From assembly GCA_016841875.1 (NCBI GenBank), contig JAENYG010000013.1:1-64000 (forward strand): DNA of 64,000 bases, read 5' to 3'. Below, piece by piece: positions 35,923 through 44,653 of the stretch. Below the pieces are notes generated by a model. It had not been told where the DNA came from, did no database searches, and saw only the letters and a program-made list of their open reading frames with translations. Position numbers and translations under genes: made by a program. How positions within the stretch are numbered: the first letter of the stretch is position 1; the number at the start of each line of letters is the position of its first letter. This DNA is from Syntrophomonas sp. (GTDB taxonomy: Bacteria > Bacillota > Syntrophomonadia > Syntrophomonadales > Syntrophomonadaceae).

Positions 35923-35960
35923 ATACCTCCTGTCATAATTATATGACAGGAGGTATTTTC
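35923..35960 (+). terminator. Terminator after pheT
   Basis: A perfect 15-bp stem (ATACCTCCTGTCATA / TATGACAGGAGGTAT) with a 3-base loop is followed by TTTTCTTT, 22 bases past the pheT stop. Confidence 0.9.
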
Positions 35961-36080
35961 TTTAATGGGCTATGGATATGAGTTTTGCAATTCCCCGCAG
36001 GAATATACCAGCAACAATACACATAAATATTCAGAAAAAGGTGCAGCACAATCAACAATAGATGGAAGGAGGAAACGGTT

Positions 36081-36662
36081 ATAGGTGAAGCAGGGAACTA
36101 CTGCCTGGTATTACAGGAAGCAGGTTTTCAGGAGGCTGCTGGCCATGGGAAGATAAATATTGAGAGGATTCAAGTCAATGAAATGGGTCAGGAAAGTATC
36201 AGGCTTTCTTACGCGGAAAAAAACAGCCAGGGTCTTTATGAGATGACAGCGAGGCCGCTGGAGGCAGTTGAAGATGATATCTTTGAACTAATAAAAAAGG
36301 GTATAGAGAAACGCATTATATCCCCAATTTTACAGGCTGGTCTGAAAACAGTTATCCGTAGTACCGATCTTCTGTCAATATCTTTCAAGCCTATTAAGAC
36401 TACCGAATATTGTGATGTTTATGCCCGAGGGGAAGTGTTAACCTGCGGTCATACCATAAGCCTGGAGCGGATATTTATCAAAGGTCTGAATTTTTTTACT
36501 ATTCGCCTGGCTATTTACCGGCAGAATGAAAATGGTGTCTGGGCTATGGCATTGAAGCCAGCCTATATGAGTGAGGAAGAGTTTCTATACCTGTTTCAGG
36601 ATGCTATAAGAAAAGGTGTATTCAGCAAAGTATTCATCACTGCCTTATTGACATTACTATAA
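36081..36662 (+). CDS. Hypothetical protein, possible ATA start
   Basis: I do not recognise it. ATG 36183 gives 159 aa but has no ribosome binding site. The frame stays open upstream to 36027, and GGAAGGAGG ends 8 bases before ATA 36081, which adds 34 residues of ordinary protein sequence (GEAGNYCLVLQEAGFQ). The body has a central RIFIKGLNFFTIRLAIYRQ strand pair and helices; no signal or clear membrane segment. The true start may be ATA, which is rare. Confidence 0.5.
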   Translation: MGEAGNYCLVLQEAGFQEAAGHGKINIERIQVNEMGQESIRLSYAEKNSQGLYEMTARPLEAVEDDIFELIKKGIEKRIISPILQAGLKTVIRSTDLLSISFKPIKTTEYCDVYARGEVLTCGHTISLERIFIKGLNFFTIRLAIYRQNENGVWAMALKPAYMSEEEFLYLFQDAIRKGVFSKVFITALLTLL

Positions 36663-36775
36663 ATTGGGATGGAATGGTTATATAAAGACCCACCTGCAGC
36701 AGGCTGCCAGATACATAATTGCTGTCCTTTTGCTGATAATAGAATTAAATATGGCTGTACGCAGGGAAGGTTATT

Positions 36776-37462
36776 ATGGATTTCGATAAAAATAGGAGCA
36801 GCATGACCAATAAAATTCCAGTATTAACATTTGTTATTGGGGGGGTCTTGATAACAATTATTATACTGCTGCTTTGGTCTGCTGACCTGGCTGTTAACAG
36901 CAGCGGCGCCAGTACCGATATGGTAGACATCCAGAAATATATACCCGGTATTAATGTGGATCTGAAATATTCAACCGATGATAACGTTTATGGTAAAGCA
37001 ATCTATGAGATAAAAAAAGCTTATCTAAGAAGAGGAACGGCTGAAAAACTGAAGGCAACTCAGGAAGAATTGAATGCCATAGGCCTGGGCCTAAAAGTAT
37101 GGGATGCTTACCGTCCACCCGCTGCGCAATTTAAACTATGGGAAATAATGCCTGATCGCCGGTTTGTGGTAAATCCTTACGAAGGCTTTTCTTATCATTC
37201 CCGAGGAGTAGCAGTAGATGTGACCCTGGTAGATAACGAGGGAAGGGAACTGTTGATGCCCAGCGGCTTTGACGAGTTTTCAGCCCGGGCTGATCGAGAC
37301 TACAGCGATGTGAGTTCCGTACAGATGAATAATGCCAAATTATTGGAAGAAATCATGCTTCATAATGGCTTTGGCAGTATTTATTATGAGTGGTGGCATT
37401 TTACAGATAAGAAAAGGGATAACTATCAAGTTCTGGAAGCCGATAAATTTGAGATTAAATAG
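36776..37462 (+). CDS. D-alanyl-D-alanine dipeptidase (VanX/DdpX type)
   Basis: This 228-aa protein has one N-terminal membrane helix (14-35) and a VanX-type domain: DVDLKYSTDDNVYG-like start, VWDAYRPPAAQ, the zinc motif SYHSRGVAVD (His141, Asp148) and EWWHF (Glu205, His208). It cuts D-Ala-D-Ala, and here faces the outside, so it more likely salvages dipeptide from wall turnover than confers vancomycin resistance; no vanHA is nearby. Confidence 0.88.
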   Translation: MDFDKNRSSMTNKIPVLTFVIGGVLITIIILLLWSADLAVNSSGASTDMVDIQKYIPGINVDLKYSTDDNVYGKAIYEIKKAYLRRGTAEKLKATQEELNAIGLGLKVWDAYRPPAAQFKLWEIMPDRRFVVNPYEGFSYHSRGVAVDVTLVDNEGRELLMPSGFDEFSARADRDYSDVSSVQMNNAKLLEEIMLHNGFGSIYYEWWHFTDKKRDNYQVLEADKFEIK

Positions 37463-37546
37463 CGCGACTCCGCTAATATATGAAAATATTTACCAGGAGG
37501 AATACTTTTTCGAATTGTCGAATATTGTTTAGTAAAACCATATGAG

Positions 37547-37605
37547 CACGGATTAAAGGGCGTCTGCCCATCCGTGAAAGAGGGCGAGAGGCCCTCTTCA
37601 CTTTT
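37547..37605 (+). terminator. Pair of adjoining hairpins, likely terminator
   Basis: CACGGAT / ATCCGTG (37547-37576) is directly followed by GAAGAGGGC-type stem GTGAAAGAGGGC / GCCCTCTTCAC (37574-37602) and TTTTC. The two stems share three bases, so only one can form fully at a time. This could end the dipeptidase transcript or act as an attenuator for the kinase gene. Confidence 0.5.
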
Positions 37606-37723
37606 CTGAACAAGTATTTGCTGTTAAAAAAATGTATTATCGGCTCCTTGACTAATAATGTCATATGAAATTTACGATTATATTATATAATAATATATAC
37701 ACGGGGTTTTAGGAGGGTTATTT

Positions 37724-39394
37724 ATGGGGCAATCATTAAAAGAAACAGAACTGCAAATAGCTATTAAAGATTTGGGATATTATACAGTAGACTTAAACAG
37801 TACGGCAGGCGAACTGCTCGATAACCTTAAGCAGCAGCTTCCCTATCAGGTTGTGGCACTGGCTGTAAATAATGATCTAAAGGATCTTAATTATGTGTTT
37901 ACGGAGCCATGTAGTGTTGAGCTGCTGGATTTGAGCAGCGAAATCGGGTTCCGGATTTATCGGCGCGGGGTGGTTTTCCTTTTATTGAAAGCCTGCCGGG
38001 AAATTTACCCGGAAACCCAACTTGTAATAAAACATTCCTTGTCCAATGGACTATATTGCGAACTGCTGGATAAAGTGCTGGATGATAAAGAGGCTGCACA
38101 GATACAAAAGCGGATGCGTGAGCTGGCCGTACTCGATTTACCAATTAGGAAGATGCTGGTTTCTAGAGAACAGGCTGCTTTCACCTATGAAAAGCAGGGC
38201 ATGCTGGATAAGATAAAGCTTCTGGAGTTTAGAGAGAAAAAAGTGGTTCATATGTATGAGCTGGATGGCTTTTATGAATATTTTTATGGCCATATGGTGC
38301 CAAATACTGGAATGCTGGATAATTTCAGGCTTTTAAACTATCAGCCAGGTTTAATACTTCAAACTCCGGAACGGAGCAGCCCCAAGGCGATTCAACCTTT
38401 CATAGATCAAAGGAAGCTCTTCAGTATATATTCAGAAGCCAAAGAGTGGGGCGAAATGATGGGAACCCCCCACGTGGCAGCTTTGAACGATATTATTGAA
38501 AACCAGGATATAATAGATTTAATAAGGATAAACGAAGCTTTGCACGAGAAGAAGATTGCTACTATTTCTGATATGATCTACCAGGATAAAAATATCCGTC
38601 TGATATTGATTGCCGGTCCATCTTCTTCAGGGAAGACGACCTTTGCTCAGAGGCTGATGATACAGCTTCGAGTGAATGGGCTTAAGCCAGTGATGGTCTC
38701 CCTGGACAATTATTTTGTTGATAGGGAGGATACACCCCGGGATGAAAATGGTGATTATGATTTTGAAGCCCTGGAAGCATTGAAGCTGGACCTCTTTAAT
38801 GAGCAGTTGAGCAAACTAATTAAGGGAGAAGAAGTGCAAGTACCGGTTTTCAACTTCAAAAAGGGTCGCTGTGAAGATTACGGTGTACCGATTAAAGTGC
38901 CTAACGGGGAACCGATAATAGTAGAAGGCATACATGGATTAAATGACCGATTGACCTGGAGTATACCCCCTGAACAGAAGTTTAAGATTTATATTAGTGC
39001 CCTGACCCAGTTGAACATTGATTTTTCCAATCGAATTCCGACTACCGATTGCCGCCTTCTGCGCAGAATAATTAGGGATGCACGCACCAGGGGTCATGGA
39101 ACCAGAGAAACCTTGAACCGTTGGCCTTCAGTTAGGCGTGGAGAGATGAAAAATATCTTTCCTTTTCAGGAAAACGCGGATGTTATGTTTAATTCATCGC
39201 TGGTATATGAGCTGGCTGTTCTTAAGAAATATGCCGGCCCGCTGCTGATGGATATCGGTCCTGGGGAACCAGAATATATAGAGGCCAAACGCCTCTGCAA
39301 GTTTCTCAGTTATTTCCGGGAAGCTCCAGTAGAACCTATTCCACCTAACTCCATATTAAGAGAATTCATAGGCGGAAGCTGGTTCCACTATTAA
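37724..39394 (+). CDS. TGS-domain nucleoside (uridine) kinase
   Basis: This 556-aa protein has an N-terminal TGS/ThrRS-like region (residues 1-180) and a C-terminal phosphoribulokinase/uridine-kinase domain with P-loop AGPSSSGKTT (298-306), VSLDNYFVDREDTP and IIVEGIHGLNDRL. This fused architecture is common in Clostridia and is usually annotated as nucleoside kinase. It likely phosphorylates uridine/cytidine. AGGAGGGTTATTT precedes the ATG. Confidence 0.85.
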   Translation: MGQSLKETELQIAIKDLGYYTVDLNSTAGELLDNLKQQLPYQVVALAVNNDLKDLNYVFTEPCSVELLDLSSEIGFRIYRRGVVFLLLKACREIYPETQLVIKHSLSNGLYCELLDKVLDDKEAAQIQKRMRELAVLDLPIRKMLVSREQAAFTYEKQGMLDKIKLLEFREKKVVHMYELDGFYEYFYGHMVPNTGMLDNFRLLNYQPGLILQTPERSSPKAIQPFIDQRKLFSIYSEAKEWGEMMGTPHVAALNDIIENQDIIDLIRINEALHEKKIATISDMIYQDKNIRLILIAGPSSSGKTTFAQRLMIQLRVNGLKPVMVSLDNYFVDREDTPRDENGDYDFEALEALKLDLFNEQLSKLIKGEEVQVPVFNFKKGRCEDYGVPIKVPNGEPIIVEGIHGLNDRLTWSIPPEQKFKIYISALTQLNIDFSNRIPTTDCRLLRRIIRDARTRGHGTRETLNRWPSVRRGEMKNIFPFQENADVMFNSSLVYELAVLKKYAGPLLMDIGPGEPEYIEAKRLCKFLSYFREAPVEPIPPNSILREFIGGSWFHY

Positions 39395-39730
39395 GGTCAG
39401 GGGACACACCTGCCTTGGGGAGCTTGGTTACAGGAATGTCCACATTATATGGAATGTCCCCATGGCAGGCCTGGGTGGATCGAGTGGTTGGTGGGTAAGC
39501 ATGGGGTTTTCGGGTTAAGGTAAAGGGATACACTTGGGTCAAAAAAAAAGAGTCGGATAAGTGAATTATAAGAAGGTAGGGCATAATTGCGAAATTCTCA
39601 GGCTAAGGAACAGGGACACACCTACCCTTGGAGCAGTCAAGGTCAGGGGACACACCTTCCTTGGGGTACCTTATTGAAGGAATGTCCCCATTATATGGAA
39701 TGTCCTGGATGTGTGCAGGGGAGAGACAGG
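39395..39730. repeat. GGGGACA-type intergenic repeats
   Basis: Two related blocks, at about 39396-39480 and 39605-39720, contain the words GGTCAGGGGACACACCT, GGAATGTCC (in pairs separated by CATTATAT) and CTTGGGG. GGGGACA and TGTCCCC can pair to give a hairpin in each. I infer a REP/BIME-like dispersed repeat family, of a kind seen in other Clostridia. No gene lies in the 478 bases up to phoP. Confidence 0.6.
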
Positions 39731-39872
39731 TGAGTGGTCCGATAGGATTGTTCAGGTAGCAGCTGATGTAAAATATTGATGTATACTGTGTAAAATTCAT
39801 GTAACAGGTATTTCAGACAAGGTGATTAAGGTTTAACATACAGATAATACCTGGTATTTGAGGTGAAAAGAT

Positions 39873-40565
39873 ATGAAAAGAAAAATACTTGTAGTCGACG
39901 ACGAAGAGTCTCTGGTAAGGTTAATAACCTATAATCTAAATAAAGAAGGATTTAACACGGTTCATGCCTACGATGGAGCTGGAGTAACCGAGATTATTGA
40001 AAGAGAAAAGCCGGACCTTCTTATCCTGGACTTGATGCTGCCTGAAAAAGGTGGTCTGGAAATATGCCAGGAAATAAGGAGTAGTGGAAACAGAATCCCT
40101 ATCATTATGCTTACCGCCCGTGATGAGGAATTAGACCGGGTGCTGGGTCTGGAACTAGGGGCCGACGATTACGTTACCAAACCCTTTAGTGTCAGGGAAC
40201 TGGTAGCACGGGTAAAAGCTGTTTTGAGACGTAATCTGGAACCTGAAGAAGACCCCAAAAAAGCAGTCTTCCGGGCTGGACCATTTATGGTAAAACCCGA
40301 GAGCTATGAAATCTATTTCGATGACAAGCTCTTGGACCTTACTTTGAAGGAATATGAACTGCTCGATATTCTGATCCGCAACCGGGGGCGAGTATTGAAA
40401 AGAGATTATCTGCTGGAACTACTTTGGGAATATTCTGAGAGTGTAAATACCAGGGTATTAGACGTGCACATAAGTAAACTGCGCGATAAGATTGAGAAGG
40501 ATTCCAAAAACCCCCGATATATAAAGACCATACGAGGGCTAGGTTATAAGCTGGAGGCTGATTAG
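39873..40565 (+). CDS. phoP: Phosphate response regulator PhoP/PhoB type
   Basis: This 230-aa OmpR-family regulator has a receiver domain with acidic pocket DD at 9-10, phospho-acceptor Asp53 (ILDLMLPEKGG), KPF lysine and a C-terminal winged helix (LTLKEYELLDILIRNRG ... DVHISKLRDKIE ... TIRGLGYKLE). It is the first gene before a histidine kinase and pstS, so phosphate control is the clear role. Stop and the next ATG are one base apart. Confidence 0.9.
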   Translation: MKRKILVVDDEESLVRLITYNLNKEGFNTVHAYDGAGVTEIIEREKPDLLILDLMLPEKGGLEICQEIRSSGNRIPIIMLTARDEELDRVLGLELGADDYVTKPFSVRELVARVKAVLRRNLEPEEDPKKAVFRAGPFMVKPESYEIYFDDKLLDLTLKEYELLDILIRNRGRVLKRDYLLELLWEYSESVNTRVLDVHISKLRDKIEKDSKNPRYIKTIRGLGYKLEAD

Positions 40566-40566
40566 T

Positions 40567-42336
40567 ATGAAAAAATCCATTGGGAAAAGACTTACTGGAA
40601 CATATCTATTGATTATCCTGCTCATCCTCCTGGCTACAGGAGCTATATTGAGCGTAACCCTCAGGCAGTATTACCTGGATAACGTACAGACCAATTTGGA
40701 ACGTGAAACCAGGTTAGCAGCTTCCATGCTGGAGGACTACCAAACGGATAAAATCGATGTTCTCGAATATATGAATGATATAAGCAGACTGGTGGCTCAG
40801 AATACTGATGCCCGGGTTACTATAGTTGATACCCAGGGGACAGTCATTGCCGATTCCATGTTTGATATTGCTAAGCTGGGACCTCATAACGGACGGCCCG
40901 AAATATATCAGGCACTGCAGGGAGATACTGGGATAGCAATACGTTTCAGTGATACCGAGGGTCAGCAGATGATATATGTGGCCGTTCCCTTTACAAACAA
41001 CGATATGCAGGGAGTAGTTAGACTGGCCAGGTCTTTGGAAGAAGTGGAGTCTGTACATTACCATATTCTTCTCCTTATCCTGCTGGCAATTATGCTGATA
41101 GGAGTAGTAGCATTTGTAATCAGCACTCGCTTAGCAGCCAATTTTACCCGGCCCTTAACAGAACTCACCAGTGCAGTAGAAGAGATAGCCCGGGGGGACC
41201 TGGATAAGAGAATATCTTACTGGTCAGATGATGAACTTGGTCTATTAGCCTCGGCGGTTAATTATATGGCCAGTGAGATGGATAAAACCCTGACAGAAAT
41301 CTCGGCGGTTAAAAACCGTCTGGAAGTAGTTTTAAAAAACACCGTAAATGGTATTATTATGGTAGATCTAGATGCCAGGATCACTTATGCCAACCCGAAA
41401 GCCGTAAAGCTACTGGTTATGGGTAATGAGTATCAGGGAAAAAAACATGTAGAGGTGATCAATAATTATGATCTGCTTCAGGCTATAGATGAAGTCCGGA
41501 GAATGCTCCAACCGGTACGCAAAGAGATACAGCTGTTCACTCCAACTGAAAGACAAATTGAAGCCAATGTTCTGCCCATATGTAAAGACATACCTCAGAT
41601 ATATGGCGGTGTTCTGGTAGTGCTCAATGATATAACCGAGTTAAAAAGATTGGAAAGGGTACGCCGGGATTTTGTAGCTAATGTTTCCCATGAATTGAAG
41701 ACTCCGGTCGCTAGCATAAGCGGCTTTGCGGAAACCCTTATGAACGAGAGCGAAGAAAACCACCAGAATGTGAGGGAGTTTTCTGAAATAATTTATAATG
41801 AGGCAATCAGGTTGACTAAACTGATTAATCGCCTGCTGGAATTATCTAGTCTGGAATCAGGAAAATCTGGCCTCAATATTAGAAATGTAGACATGGTTCG
41901 CCTGATCGAGGATACAGTTGAGCTGGTCAAACGGGATGGAAGAGCTCCTGAAATTAATATAATAAAACCAGCCGGGCAGGTGCTGGTCGAATGTGATAAA
42001 GAGTTAATAGTTCAAGTGCTACTGAACCTTGTTGATAATGCGCTTATATACAGCCCGGAGGGGGAACCCATAACCATCACCCTGGAAGATGAAGGAGAAA
42101 AAGTTAAAGTACTGGTTATTGACCGGGGAGAAGGTATACCCGAGAAGGAAGCTGATCGAGTATTCGAACGCTTCTATCGGGTAGATAAAGCCCGCTCTCG
42201 TAAAACGGGAGGTACCGGCTTGGGGCTGTCCATCGTCAAGCATCTGGTGGAAAATCATAACGGCGTGACCGGTGTAGAGAGTACTCCTGGAAAAGGTTCT
42301 ACTTTCTATTTTATAATCCCCAAAAAACAAAAATAG
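40567..42336 (+). CDS. phoR: Sensor histidine kinase PhoR
   Basis: This 589-aa kinase has TM1 (10-32), an extracytoplasmic sensor (33-165), TM2 (167-187), HAMP (190-245), PAS (250-360), HisKA with His375 in FVANVSHELKTP, and HATPase with NLVDNALIYSPEG, DRGEGIP and GGTGLGLSIVKHL. It should sense phosphate limitation, probably through the Pst complex and PhoU, and phosphorylate PhoP. It lies 2 bases after phoP. Confidence 0.9.
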   Translation: MKKSIGKRLTGTYLLIILLILLATGAILSVTLRQYYLDNVQTNLERETRLAASMLEDYQTDKIDVLEYMNDISRLVAQNTDARVTIVDTQGTVIADSMFDIAKLGPHNGRPEIYQALQGDTGIAIRFSDTEGQQMIYVAVPFTNNDMQGVVRLARSLEEVESVHYHILLLILLAIMLIGVVAFVISTRLAANFTRPLTELTSAVEEIARGDLDKRISYWSDDELGLLASAVNYMASEMDKTLTEISAVKNRLEVVLKNTVNGIIMVDLDARITYANPKAVKLLVMGNEYQGKKHVEVINNYDLLQAIDEVRRMLQPVRKEIQLFTPTERQIEANVLPICKDIPQIYGGVLVVLNDITELKRLERVRRDFVANVSHELKTPVASISGFAETLMNESEENHQNVREFSEIIYNEAIRLTKLINRLLELSSLESGKSGLNIRNVDMVRLIEDTVELVKRDGRAPEINIIKPAGQVLVECDKELIVQVLLNLVDNALIYSPEGEPITITLEDEGEKVKVLVIDRGEGIPEKEADRVFERFYRVDKARSRKTGGTGLGLSIVKHLVENHNGVTGVESTPGKGSTFYFIIPKKQK

Positions 42337-42346
42337 CAAGACGACA

Positions 42347-42412
42347 CAAGGGGACGTTTTTGCTGTGTCATTTTCTATAAGGCTAGAATGACACAGCAAA
42401 AACGTCCCCTTG
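42347..42412. terminator. 26-bp perfect inverted repeat after phoR
   Basis: The arms 42347-42372 and 42387-42412 pair perfectly (start CAAGGGGACGTTTTTGCTG), loop 14 bases. This is a strong terminator or repeat-family hairpin. It shares the GGGGAC/GTCCCC ends with the blocks at 39395 and 61392. Confidence 0.85.
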
Positions 42413-42436
42413 CTTCTTCTTTCCTGGCTTTTACAT

Positions 42437-42502
42437 TTAATTAACAAATAAAATACTCAGTTTTAACCAGCTTAGAAAAGAGATTTAACAAGTTGGTGTT
42501 AA
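42437..42502 (+). promoter_or_regulatory. Candidate Pho-box-like region before pstS
   Basis: TTAACA occurs at 42441 and 42485, and its inverse TGTTAA at 42497, giving TTAACA-N6-TGTTAA at 42485-42502, about 60 bp before pstS. PhoP boxes in Firmicutes contain TT(A/T)ACA words, usually as direct repeats, so this is only suggestive. Confidence 0.3.
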
Positions 42503-42557
42503 ATTTAGAGCAGTAGAAAAAAAACGCGATTTCAAAGTAATAAGGAGGAAAGAGTGT

Positions 42558-43436
42558 ATGTCAATCAAGTCAAAAAGGATGGTCAGCTTATTTATAGTTG
42601 GCATTATGCTGCTGGCAGCATTTGCAGTAGCAGGTTGTGGTAATGGGGAGGAAGAAGCTAGTAAGGATCCGCAGGATACCACGCAGACCAGCGAGGTACT
42701 AACCGGCAAGCTTACTATTGCTGGTTCCACATCAGTACAGCCCTTTAGTGACGTTTTAGCTGAAGAATTCATGGCCGTGAACCCAAAGGCAGAGATCAGT
42801 GTACAGGGTGGAGGATCCAGCCAGGGAGTTACCGCGGCTGCTTCAGGAGCAGCAGATATCGGTTCAGCATCAAGAAATGTTAAAGAAGAAGAGATGGCCG
42901 CAAACCCAGATTTAGTAGTAACTCAAATCGCCATAGATGGCGTAGCGGTTGTAGTTCACCATTCCAACCCGGTGCAGGATGTTACCCTGGAAGATATTAA
43001 AAACATTTACCTGGGCAACATTACCAACTGGAAAGACCTGGGAGGAAAAGATGCGGCGATTACCGTGGTAAGCAGGGAAGAAGGTTCCGGTACCAGGGAT
43101 GCCTTCGTAGCAATGGCAATGGATGACGAAGAAATTGCCCCCAGCGCGATCATTCAAAACTCTAATGGGGCAGTCCGGACTGCTGTAGCAGGTGACGAGA
43201 ATTCTATAGGTTATGTATCACTGGCGATAGTAAATAATGAAATCAAAGCTTTGGACATTGAAGGTGTTGCCGCCAGCGTGGAAAACATCAAGGCTGGTAC
43301 TTATAAGATTTCCAGACCGTTTAACTATATTACTAAAAATGATCCCGAAGGACTTGCCAAAGCCTTTATCGACTTCGTTCTCAGTGACGAAGGGCAAAAA
43401 ATTATGGTGGATGAAGGAGCTATAGGCATAAAGTAA
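42558..43436 (+). CDS. pstS: Phosphate-binding lipoprotein PstS
   Basis: This 292-aa protein has a signal peptide with lipobox AVAGC (Cys27), then LTIAGSTSVQPFSDVLAEEF, GGGSSQGVTAA, and SREEGSGTRDAF, the hallmarks of the PstS phosphate-binding fold. It binds phosphate outside the membrane and delivers it to PstCA. It is next to phoPR but about 10 kb from pstCAB. GGAGGAAAGAGTGT precedes the ATG. Confidence 0.93.
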   Translation: MSIKSKRMVSLFIVGIMLLAAFAVAGCGNGEEEASKDPQDTTQTSEVLTGKLTIAGSTSVQPFSDVLAEEFMAVNPKAEISVQGGGSSQGVTAAASGAADIGSASRNVKEEEMAANPDLVVTQIAIDGVAVVVHHSNPVQDVTLEDIKNIYLGNITNWKDLGGKDAAITVVSREEGSGTRDAFVAMAMDDEEIAPSAIIQNSNGAVRTAVAGDENSIGYVSLAIVNNEIKALDIEGVAASVENIKAGTYKISRPFNYITKNDPEGLAKAFIDFVLSDEGQKIMVDEGAIGIK

Positions 43437-43849
43437 AAACCACCTAATCTAATACAAAGAGGGATTAAGCTGCACAAGCGAAAGCTCTTTGTCCATAGCA
43501 TTGCCAAATATGCCGGGGGCGCAGACTGAGAAGCTGTGACCCCCTTTACTATTTATCCTGCCTAACTGTATAAGGTGTGTCAAATAGAACCGTCCCATTG
43601 ACACGTAAGTACAAGCAAAATATAAATCGGCATCTAAAACAGGATACCCCAATACCATATTTATTCTAGAAAGAAACTAAGATGATGGAACGAATATATC
43701 GTTGACAGCCTCGGTAGTTTTCAATGATCCGTATTTTTACTGGGTGGTATAGGAGTGTATTGCCGCTCTGAGCGGCATAGGCAGTATAAATAGTATAAAA
43801 GGTATATAATACTATTTATACTCAATATTGTTTTTTGGAGGGATTTTTC
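43437..43849. other. Non-coding interval with two hairpins
   Basis: No gene is seen. TGCCGCT / AGCGGCA forms a 7-bp hairpin at 43761-43777, and a perfect 14-bp inverted repeat AGTATAAATAGTAT / ATACTATTTATACT lies at 43783-43796 and 43809-43822, 28 bases before the ABC permease start. The palindrome could be an operator or RNA hairpin. A further imperfect GC-rich hairpin (GGGGGCGC...) lies near 43512. Confidence 0.45.
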
Positions 43850-44638
43850 TTGAAACTTCTAATAGTAGCAAAAAGAGAATTGCTGGAACACTGGAGGAAC
43901 TGGAAGTTGATACTGTTGTTGATGGCTGTTTTTGGTGGGATTATTATGGCTCTGTACACCGAGGTGGGACCGACAGCTAATTCCAGCAGTGTACTGGATC
44001 CCTTTTTTGAACTGTTTGCCATTTTATGTCCATTTATTGGGATATTCGCGGCTATGGATTCTGTGGTGGGGGAAAAAGAAAGAGGCACCCTGGAACTGGT
44101 CTTATCCAAACCTGTTTCTCGGAAGACTATTTTATATGGTAAGTTTATTAATTACCTTATTATCATACTGCCTTTGCTTATCATCGAGCTTATCGCGGCC
44201 TATTATTATGCCCAGCTGACGGGAATATCCACCTATAGATGGCAGTTACCCATGCCTCCCTTTACTCAATGGATGTCAATGGTGCTTATCCTCTCTATGG
44301 TCGCTGTCTATTATACAGCCCTGACCATGTTAATATCTTTATTCGCTCGAAGTACAGCTGTAGCAGGATTAATTGGAGTGGTTTTTATCACGCCGGCTCA
44401 TCCTCTGGGAGGCGAATTTTTAAGAATCGCCGGTATGCTTACGGGGATCAGCAGTTTTGACCAGGTGCCCATACCATTCAGATTCTGCCTCAGCATTTTT
44501 GGGAAATACCAGAAATATGCTATGACCAGTACCCATGATTTATGGATTTGTGTGGGATCTTTGTTCATAATAATAGTATTTATTTTGCTAATAAGCGGCT
44601 GGATTTTTGATAGACAGAATATTACCTTCAGATTTTAA
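43850..44638 (+). CDS. ABC-2 type transporter permease
   Basis: This 262-aa protein has about six hydrophobic segments and the ABC-2 pattern VAKRELLEHWRNWKLILL at the start, EKERGTLELVLSKPVSRKTIL near residue 80. TTG 43850 is 7 bases after TTTGGAGGG. It likely forms an exporter with the ATPase encoded 15 bp later. Such systems (NatAB/NosFY-like) export drugs, ions or peptides; the substrate is unknown. Confidence 0.82.
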   Translation: MKLLIVAKRELLEHWRNWKLILLLMAVFGGIIMALYTEVGPTANSSSVLDPFFELFAILCPFIGIFAAMDSVVGEKERGTLELVLSKPVSRKTILYGKFINYLIIILPLLIIELIAAYYYAQLTGISTYRWQLPMPPFTQWMSMVLILSMVAVYYTALTMLISLFARSTAVAGLIGVVFITPAHPLGGEFLRIAGMLTGISSFDQVPIPFRFCLSIFGKYQKYAMTSTHDLWICVGSLFIIIVFILLISGWIFDRQNITFRF

Positions 44639-44653
44639 AGGGGGAAATTGATA

